From Lachnospiraceae bacterium (lineage in GTDB: Bacteria > Bacillota > Clostridia > Lachnospirales > Lachnospiraceae): DNA of 7,357 bases. Both the position numbers and the translations under genes were made by a program. Within the stretch, counting starts at the first letter, position 1, and each line of letters begins with the position of its first letter. Of this stretch, positions 1-7,357 are shown one piece after another. Below the pieces are notes generated by a model. The model was not told the DNA's origin. It did not search any database and was given only the letters and a program-made list of their open reading frames with translations. The stretch covers positions 1-7,357 of the forward strand of contig JAFSYD010000334.1 in assembly GCA_017443685.1 (NCBI GenBank), written 5' to 3'.

Positions 1-287
1 AAGATATCAGAAAATCCCGTAACGTCAAAGATCTCATTGATCTCTTCCGAAGCATTCTTAACAACCATGCTTCCCTGCTTGTTCATCGTCTTCTGTGCGG
101 AAAGAAGAACACGAAGTCCCGCACTCGAAATATACTGCAATGCAGCGATATCGATCTCCAATTCCTTCACACCGTCAAGCGAAGATTTCAGCTCTCCTTC
201 CAGCTGCGGAGCCGTCGTCGTGTCCAGTCTTCCTTCCAGACCAACTACCATCTTCTCGCCATCAACGTTCTTTGTAATGTTAAGCAT
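1..287 (-). CDS. STAS-domain anti-sigma factor antagonist (partial, 3' end beyond window)
   Basis: The visible 95 residues form nearly a whole STAS domain of the SpoIIAA/RsbV type. Proteins of this family bind a serine kinase/anti-sigma factor when dephosphorylated and release its sigma factor; phosphorylation of one conserved serine switches them off. That motif is visible as YISSAGLRVLL (residues 52-62), with Ser55 at the expected phosphorylated position, preceded by the usual hydrophobic strand (LEIDIAAL) and the early GRLDT turn (19-23). The start is chosen from the ribosome binding site: GGAGG at 295-299 lies 7 bases from the ATG at 287, whereas the in-frame ATG at 293 lies only 1 base away. 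The gene has its own promoter (346-374). No kinase or sigma partner is visible; it may lie to the left of the window. The domain call is firm, but the sigma pathway served (sporulation, stress or other) cannot be told. Confidence 0.9.
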   Translation of the reverse strand, partial: MLNITKNVDGEKMVVGLEGRLDTTTAPQLEGELKSSLDGVKELEIDIAALQYISSAGLRVLLSAQKTMNKQGSMVVKNASEEINEIFDVTGFSDI

Positions 288-345
288 ACTCATTCCTCCA
301 TAATAGAAAATCATCTGTCCAGCTTTTAAGTAAAACCTACCGTAT

Positions 346-374
346 ATCATACCCCGATTGCATCAAAAGTGCAA
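346..374 (-). promoter_or_regulatory. sigma-A-like promoter of the STAS gene, with inverted repeat over the -35
   Basis: On the minus strand a -35 TTGCAC (369-374) and a -10 TATGAT (346-351) are separated by exactly 17 bases, giving five of six matches in the -10 and a good -35. Transcription would start near 339, leaving a leader of about 50 bases before the ATG at 287. A short inverted repeat, TTGCA at 358-362 and TGCAA at 370-374 with 7 bases between, overlaps the -35 and could be an operator; that part is inference from position only. Confidence 0.6.
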
Positions 375-402
375 CAAAAAAATCCATTTTATCCATTTCC
401 TT
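375..402 (-). other. T-run and direct repeat after manA, no clear terminator hairpin
   Basis: Directly after the manA stop the minus strand shows a short tandem repeat (AAATGGAT, then AAATGGAT again) followed by a run of seven T residues. No stable stem precedes the T-run, so it is not a canonical intrinsic terminator. Transcription from manA may therefore continue into the STAS gene, in addition to that gene's own promoter. Confidence 0.3.
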
Positions 403-1353
403 TTAGAAATCCCCGGCAGCCGGTATCCTTGTAATGACAATTTCGGCATTCCCCGATATTTCAAAGGTTCCACTGTTCGCCTCGACAAAAAAGCTGTCGC
501 CTTTTCGGGCCTCAAAAACGTCCGTCCCACAGCTTACCTTCGCCGCACCGTCCGTGATCAGCAGGGAAACAAAGCTGTCCGCTCCCGCCTTATCAGAAAA
601 AACGCTCCCGGTGACCGCAGCACGATCCACAACGAAGCAATCGCATGCCCCGATGTGCGGCCCGAAATCATAGTCCGTCCGGGGAGGCTCCAGCCTTGCC
701 ACGGCAAGGGCCTTATCAATATGCAGCTCCCTCGGCTTCCCATCTGCCCCGATCCTGCCGTAATCGTACACACGGTAGGTTACGTCGGAGTTCTGCTGGA
801 TCTCCGCAAGGACGATCCCGGCGCCGATCGCATGGAGCGTCTTCGATTCGATAAAAAAGACATCTCCCTTTTTCACCGGAACGGCATGCAGCACATCCTC
901 GAGCGTATTGCCTTTGATGTGGGACAGAAACTCTTCCTTCGTCATCCTGCTCTTGCACCCCAGATAGAGCTTCGCCCCCTCTTCGGCCTCAAGAATGTAC
1001 CACATCTCCGTCTTGCCGTACTGTCCTTCCTCTTCCCTTGCGTAAGCATCATCGGGGTGCACCTGCACCGAAAGATTCTGCTTTGCGTCAATGAATTTGA
1101 TCAGGATCGGGAAGTCGTCAAACCTTTCGCAGTTCGTCCCGAGCACGCCTTTCCCGTGTTTTTCAATGTACGAAGACAGCGGTATACCACTGTCCTCTCC
1201 CGACGCAACCACGGACGAGCCCGCCGGATGTACCGACAGCTCCCAGGATTCCGCGAGATTGTCTCCGTCATATTTTTTCCCGAAATCTTCGATCAGCTTC
1301 CTGCCGCCCCAGATCGCCTCCTTGCAGGCCGGCTTAAGTTTTAATAATGCCAT
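403..1353 (-). CDS. manA: Mannose-6-phosphate isomerase, class I (ManA)
   Basis: The 316-residue product matches the short (about 315-residue) Firmicutes form of zinc-dependent phosphomannose isomerase, a cytosolic cupin enzyme that interconverts mannose-6-phosphate and fructose-6-phosphate. It serves mannose utilisation and supplies mannose-6-phosphate for GDP-sugar and surface polysaccharide synthesis. The N-terminus has the family's 'KPACKEAIWGG' start. The metal site is complete: Gln97 and His99 in LSVQVHPDD, Glu116 in KTEMWYIL and His174 in KTLHAIGAG; Arg194 in VTYRVYDYGR fits the catalytic arginine, followed by the typical GKPRELHIDKA segment. The C-terminal part (about 235-316) is the second, divergent cupin half. 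AGGAG at 1361-1365 lies 7 bases before the ATG, fixing the start. It is separated from metA upstream by 300 bases and reads toward the STAS gene. No sugar transport or polysaccharide gene is adjacent, so the physiological branch is not indicated. Confidence 0.95.
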   Translation of the reverse strand: MALLKLKPACKEAIWGGRKLIEDFGKKYDGDNLAESWELSVHPAGSSVVASGEDSGIPLSSYIEKHGKGVLGTNCERFDDFPILIKFIDAKQNLSVQVHPDDAYAREEEGQYGKTEMWYILEAEEGAKLYLGCKSRMTKEEFLSHIKGNTLEDVLHAVPVKKGDVFFIESKTLHAIGAGIVLAEIQQNSDVTYRVYDYGRIGADGKPRELHIDKALAVARLEPPRTDYDFGPHIGACDCFVVDRAAVTGSVFSDKAGADSFVSLLITDGAAKVSCGTDVFEARKGDSFFVEANSGTFEISGNAEIVITRIPAAGDF

Positions 1354-1433
1354 ATTCCTACTCCTGTTTTATCTATGATTCCCCGGCGTTAGATGCCGTC
1401 TGCCGGCGTCCGCCGCCATACTGCTTATCAGAT

Positions 1434-1467
1434 AAAGGTCACCGCGGTCATCCCGGCGCAGACCTTT
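1434..1467 (-). other. Inverted repeat / hairpin upstream of manA
   Basis: AAAGGTC at 1434-1440 and GACCTTT at 1461-1467 are perfect 7-base complements around a 20-base loop, which itself contains the palindrome ACCGCGGT (1441-1448). On the minus strand the stem is followed by TTTATCTG, only a weak U-tract. It could be a poor terminator of the metA transcript or a structure in the manA leader. A further GC-rich stretch (1380-1420) with several CGCCG/CGGCG blocks lies between it and the manA ribosome binding site. Confidence 0.35.
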
Positions 1468-1486
1468 TGAAACGCGTCTTTTCCCA

Positions 1487-1594
1487 CTATCCTTTGTAAT
1501 GCCGGCATAAGGTTAGGGTTTGCCGCCCCTGCAGGTTCTCATTCACCTGCCGGTTCTGCTGATCCTGCCTGAAATTCTGTCTTTGAATACTCAT
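1487..1594 (-). CDS. Possible 35-residue small protein between metA and manA (doubtful)
   Basis: A minus-strand frame beginning ATG at 1594 would encode a 35-residue, Gln/Asn/Arg-rich peptide starting MSIQRQNFRQDQQNRQ and ending CRHYKG. A purine-rich GGGGG lies 10 bases upstream of the ATG, which is a possible but long ribosome binding spacing. I recognise no family; there is no membrane segment, signal peptide or metal motif. A hairpin (GCAGGT 1531-1536 with ACCTGC 1545-1550) falls inside the frame, so the stretch may instead be non-coding leader or the remnant of a gene. It sits 59 bases after metA and 133 bases before manA, in the same direction. It is reported because it is the only frame with an upstream purine tract in this gap. 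Confidence 0.2.
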   Translation of the reverse strand: MSIQRQNFRQDQQNRQVNENLQGRQTLTLCRHYKG

Positions 1595-1653
1595 ATCATT
1601 TTATCCCCCTTTATAAATCATCGGATTCGCGTTCCGTGTCTTGTAAACCCCCT

Positions 1654-5432
<3,779 letters not shown>

Positions 5433-5447
5433 ATTCACTCCTCACAT

Positions 5448-5495
5448 AACGAAACTGCCCCGAAACATATGTATCCCGGGGCAGCTTCCTTCGTT
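5448..5495 (-). terminator. GC-rich hairpin between the SH3b gene and rluF
   Basis: CTGCCCCG (5455-5462) and CGGGGCAG (5477-5484) form a perfect 8-base stem around a 14-base loop. Flanking AACGAA (5448-5453) and TTCGTT (5490-5495) can extend it through a bulge. On the minus strand the stem is followed by TTTCGTT, an imperfect U-tract. It lies just after the SH3b stop and only 4 bases before the GAGGAG of rluF, so it may terminate the upstream transcript partially or insulate and regulate the rluF leader. Confidence 0.6.
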
Positions 5496-5503
5496 CCCTG
5501 TTC

Positions 5504-6817
5504 TTACTTGACGAGGTTCGTCTTCATATAGCCGGTCTTGCCGTCATACTTCACCTCAGTCCAGCCGTTCGTATAAACCTTGATGATCTCTACCTTGCTG
5601 CCCTGATAAGCAACGGCGACCTTCTTCGCGTCATCCTTCGGCTCCAGACGGATGTTCACGCTGTCGGACATCGTTACGCTGTCGCCCTTTTTGAGAGAAG
5701 CATTCATATCCTCTGCCGCTTGCGGCCGGTCGTTACTGTCTGCCTCTTCGGTATTCGCTTCGGCGGCATCCGTTCCTTCCGTATCCGCCTCCCGCGCATC
5801 ATCCTCCTGCGCGTCTGCCGTATCATCCGCTGCCGCTTCCGAAGCGTCCGCGTTCACCGCTTCGAGGTACTCAGTCTTGATGTAGCCGCGCGAACCGTTG
5901 AAATCCACTTCGCTCCAATCGCCGTCCTCGCTGTATTTGGAAAGCTCCGTGCCTTCCGCCACCTGCCCTAAAGAGCTCGCCGAACGGGAAGCGCTTTCTC
6001 TCACATTGACCTTGGCCGTTACGCGAACCATCGACTTGTTCGCCTCCTCCCCGGCCGCCTTCTGCCCGGCCTGCGCTGCCTCGGCTGCCGCTGCAGCTTG
6101 TGCTTCTTCGGCCGCCTTTGCTTCCGCGAGCGCTGCCTCATAGCCTGCCGCCCATTGGGAAATGGCTTCTCTTATGCTTGTGGTAAAAAACGCGTTGTAC
6201 GTCGCGTCCGAAAGCATCCGCTCCTCATGCTCCGCCTGCACCTTGGACTGTAACTCGGCAACATCCGGCTGCCCCTCAAAGACAGCGATCAGAGACGTAA
6301 CGGCAGGATCCACCTCAAGATCGCCGTTCTGCAGGTTGAAAAGAGAGTATGCATTATTGATATGATATCCGTTCTCCCCCTTCTCTACGTAGAAGAAATC
6401 GAGTCCCGGCGCATTCTCTTCCAATGCGTTATACTTGATGCCGACCTTCGCGGAAACCAGAAGCGAGCCCTTTTCGGAACCGTCCTTCGTGTAAAGCTCC
6501 TCGATCGTATGGGAATCAATGTACTGCGACATCATCTCGATGTAGCTTAACTCGCGCTCTGAGAACGGGCTGGCCACACTCTCCAGCGTCTCCCTGTCGT
6601 TATTATCATACGCGGTATAATACGTATTCAAAAGCTCTGTCAGCTCTTCGTTCGACGTCGCGTCGTTGTAAGACCCGTACGCGCCCGCCATCGGATTCAG
6701 CTTCGATGAGGTCGCCACCGTGATCATCGCCGCCAAAAGAAGCACCACAACGGCAGCCGCAACATAACGCCGGTATTCATGGAAAAACTTTTGTGCGGTT
6801 GTAAAAAAGTCATTCAT
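5504..6817 (-). CDS. Bitopic membrane protein with two C-terminal SH3b domains
   Basis: I do not recognise a named family for this 437-residue protein. Its layout is visible: a short cytoplasmic N-terminus with Arg16-Arg17; one transmembrane helix (about 18-35); a globular region (about 50-215) with mixed helices and strands that could be NTF2-like; an Ala/Glu-rich helical stretch (about 222-260), probably coiled coil; SH3b domain 1 (about 263-320, with KVNVRESAS and GSRGYIKTEYLE); a disordered acidic linker (321-370, 19 Asp/Glu and 2 Arg among 50 residues); and SH3b domain 2 (about 376-437, with SVNIRLEPKDDAKKVA and GKTGYMKTNLVK). Bacterial SH3 domains commonly bind peptidoglycan or cell-surface ligands, so an extracytoplasmic envelope role is inferred. 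No hydrolase domain is present. AGGAG (6826-6830) lies 8 bases before the ATG. It is followed by a hairpin, suggesting a unit separate from rluF. Confidence 0.88.
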   Translation of the reverse strand: MNDFFTTAQKFFHEYRRYVAAAVVVLLLAAMITVATSSKLNPMAGAYGSYNDATSNEELTELLNTYYTAYDNNDRETLESVASPFSERELSYIEMMSQYIDSHTIEELYTKDGSEKGSLLVSAKVGIKYNALEENAPGLDFFYVEKGENGYHINNAYSLFNLQNGDLEVDPAVTSLIAVFEGQPDVAELQSKVQAEHEERMLSDATYNAFFTTSIREAISQWAAGYEAALAEAKAAEEAQAAAAAEAAQAGQKAAGEEANKSMVRVTAKVNVRESASRSASSLGQVAEGTELSKYSEDGDWSEVDFNGSRGYIKTEYLEAVNADASEAAADDTADAQEDDAREADTEGTDAAEANTEEADSNDRPQAAEDMNASLKKGDSVTMSDSVNIRLEPKDDAKKVAVAYQGSKVEIIKVYTNGWTEVKYDGKTGYMKTNLVK

Positions 6818-6971
6818 ATGTCAATCTCCTGATCATTATTAGTCGTTTGGCAGTATTTTCTCACAAAACAGCCTGAACTGCAATCCTTATCTTTCACAAT
6901 TACAGGAAAATAATCCGGCGGAATATGTGGCAAAATGCAAAAAAGCGGGAGACAGGAGAATGAATCGGACA

Positions 6972-7001
6972 TTGACAATATGGGGGCTTTGGGTGTATGA
7001 C
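6972..7001 (+). promoter_or_regulatory. Opposing plus-strand promoter-like motif
   Basis: A perfect consensus -35 TTGACA (6972-6977) is followed after 18 bases by TATGAC (6996-7001), a four-of-six -10. It would start transcription near 7008, toward the terminator at 7056-7086. No coding gene follows. It overlaps the minus-strand candidate, so at most one may be real. Confidence 0.25.
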
Positions 7002-7003
7002 AA
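6975..7003 (-). promoter_or_regulatory. Candidate promoter of the SH3b gene
   Basis: On the minus strand TTGTCA (6998-7003) and TATTGT (6975-6980) are separated by 17 bases, giving a good -35 and a moderate -10. The implied leader is about 150 bases. The heptamer TGACAAT occurs twice on the plus strand (6973-6979 and 6998-7004, 25 bases apart), covering both elements, so it could equally be a paired binding site. No better promoter was found in 6818-6970. Confidence 0.35.
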
Positions 7004-7055
7004 TTTTGCGAAAGCAAAAGAAATGATTATTGGCCCTTCCGTATCAGGGCAAACG

Positions 7056-7086
7056 AAAACCCCAAGGACACCACCCTCGGGGTTTT
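7056..7086 (-). terminator. Intrinsic terminator after tRNA-Arg (bidirectional in form)
   Basis: AAAACCCC (7056-7063) and GGGGTTTT (7079-7086) are perfect 8-base complements around a 15-base loop. Read on the minus strand the stem ends in GGGGTTTTCGTTT, ten bases past the tRNA 3' end, as expected for termination of the tRNA transcript. Read on the plus strand it ends in GGGGTTTTCTTATTT, so it could also stop rightward transcription. Confidence 0.8.
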
Positions 7087-7095
7087 CTTATTTCA

Positions 7096-7169
7096 TGTGG
7101 ACGACTGGATTCGAACCAGCGGTCTTCAGAGTCGGAGTCTGATGCGTTATCCAGCTACGCTACGCCCAC
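7096..7169 (-). tRNA. tRNA-Arg (anticodon CCG)
   Basis: All cloverleaf parts are present in 74 bases. The acceptor stem GTGGGCG pairs with CGTCCAC (one G-U). The D stem GCGT/ACGC encloses a loop with GG. The anticodon stem TCAGA/TCTGA encloses the loop CTCCGAC, placing CCG at positions 34-36, which reads the CGG arginine codon. The T arm is GCTGG-TTCGAAT-CCAGT, and the discriminator base is A. The 3' CCA is not encoded, so a CCA-adding enzyme must complete it. It has a strong promoter close upstream and a terminator close downstream, indicating a single-gene transcription unit. Confidence 0.96.
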
Positions 7170-7180
7170 AAGCAAAAGAT

Positions 7181-7209
7181 ATTCTAACCGTTTTCACCGG
7201 AACTGTCAA
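7181..7209 (-). promoter_or_regulatory. Strong sigma-A promoter of tRNA-Arg
   Basis: A perfect -35 TTGACA (7204-7209) and -10 TAGAAT (7181-7186, five of six) are separated by the optimal 17 bases. The start site would be near 7174, about 5 bases before the mature tRNA 5' end at 7169, a typical arrangement for a stable RNA gene. Confidence 0.85.
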
Positions 7210-7357
7210 TGTGCAAATGAAGGAATTATACGCGATCGTTTTTCCCAGTCACCCCCATCCACCCGCGGCATTTTCCGCGCAAGACCGGTATTTCCCAAGT
7301 CCGGGCGCCCCTTTTATGTATGATTCCAGTGCAAAAAGCCTGTTCACACCTGCGCTT
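7210..7357. other. Right-edge region without recognisable gene
   Basis: Two minus-strand frames stay open from the window edge (to a TAA at 7226-7228, 43 codons, and to a TGA near 7253), but neither gives a protein I recognise. A small hairpin is present (CGCGG 7264-7268 with CCGCG 7275-7279), and the palindrome GGGCGCCC lies near 7303-7310. It may be the 3' end of an upstream minus-strand gene or plain intergenic sequence. Confidence 0.3.
7225..7252 (-). promoter_or_regulatory. Possible second upstream promoter of tRNA-Arg
   Basis: A perfect TATAAT (7225-7230) lies 16 bases downstream of GTGACT (7247-7252, four of six to the -35 consensus). Tandem promoters are common upstream of stable RNA genes, but the -35 is weak. 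Confidence 0.3.

Larger units (their letters stand above)
1354..1653. other. 300-base metA-manA intergenic region
   Basis: This is the longest gene-free stretch within the cluster. It contains the doubtful 35-codon frame, a 6-base-stem hairpin at 1531-1550, the inverted repeat at 1434-1467, the GC-rich block at 1380-1420, and the manA ribosome binding site. I found no convincing sigma-A promoter for manA and no riboswitch consensus that I can name. Confidence 0.5.
6818..7095. other. Intergenic region between tRNA-Arg and the SH3b gene
   Basis: These 278 bases hold the SH3b ribosome binding site, overlapping promoter-like motifs on both strands, a perfect TTTTGC-GAAA-GCAAAA hairpin (7004-7019, GNRA loop when read on the plus strand), a second stem-loop with GCCCT at 7033-7037 and AGGGC at 7046-7050, and the bidirectional terminator. 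No convincing protein-coding gene is seen on either strand. Confidence 0.5.

Noticed and set aside
358..1344. Plus-strand open frame of 328 codons opposite manA
   Set aside because: It is fully antisense to a manA gene with all catalytic residues, has no recognisable domain and no ribosome binding site; it is open because of the codon bias of manA.
6814..7017. Minus-strand frame of 67 codons upstream of the SH3b gene
   Set aside because: No ribosome binding site, no recognisable domain, and it overlaps the likely SH3b promoter and leader.
6961..7050. ATG at 6960 preceded by AGGAG as a possible small plus-strand protein
   Set aside because: The AGGAG is only 1 base from the ATG, and the frame continues through the terminator and antisense into the tRNA.
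6927..7142. Plus-strand frame of 71 codons starting upstream of the terminator
   Set aside because: It runs through a strong terminator hairpin and then antisense across the tRNA-Arg gene, the usual source of spurious tRNA-overlapping proteins.
7030..7323. Plus-strand frame of 97 codons across the tRNA and its promoter
   Set aside because: Contains the typical 'WTTGFEPA'/'GRLDSNQR'-like artefact produced by reading antisense through a tRNA T arm.
7226..7357. Minus-strand open frame entering from the right edge
   Set aside because: Two different frames are open over this short stretch, neither resembles a known C-terminus, and composition does not separate them; not called as a gene.

Overview
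The window looks like chromosome of a Gram-positive anaerobe of the Firmicutes (Clostridia), most probably a Lachnospiraceae-type gut or rumen species. This is inference, resting on strong AGGAG-type ribosome binding sites, sigma-A-like promoters, a MetA with the acetyl-CoA-type residue Glu111, a short Firmicutes-type ManA, a SpoIIAA-like STAS protein, a tRNA gene without encoded CCA, and a bitopic SH3b membrane protein. Base composition is moderate, slightly above half G+C by eye. Every convincing gene lies on the minus strand, so the window reads biologically from right to left.

From the right edge: 7170-7357 holds no recognisable gene but carries a near-consensus promoter for tRNA-Arg(CCG) at 7096-7169, which is followed by a strong hairpin terminator usable in both directions. 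Next is a roughly 280-base intergenic stretch with overlapping promoter-like motifs on both strands and small hairpins, then a 437-residue membrane-anchored protein with two SH3b domains (5504-6817). A GC-rich hairpin separates it from a compact cluster: rluF (23S rRNA pseudouridine synthase), ligA (NAD-dependent DNA ligase) 1 base downstream, and metA (homoserine O-acetyltransferase) overlapping ligA by 23 bases. This spacing suggests one transcript carrying rRNA modification, DNA replication/repair and methionine biosynthesis genes.

After metA comes a 300-base gap with a doubtful 35-codon reading frame and several hairpins, then manA (mannose-6-phosphate isomerase). Last is the first 95 codons of a STAS-domain anti-sigma-factor antagonist with its own good promoter; it runs off the left edge.

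Most of the window is conserved housekeeping. I see no phage, transposon, CRISPR or defence module. The least explained parts are the SH3b membrane protein, the metA-manA gap, and the convergent-signal region at 6970-7090, which could encode a small plus-strand RNA.
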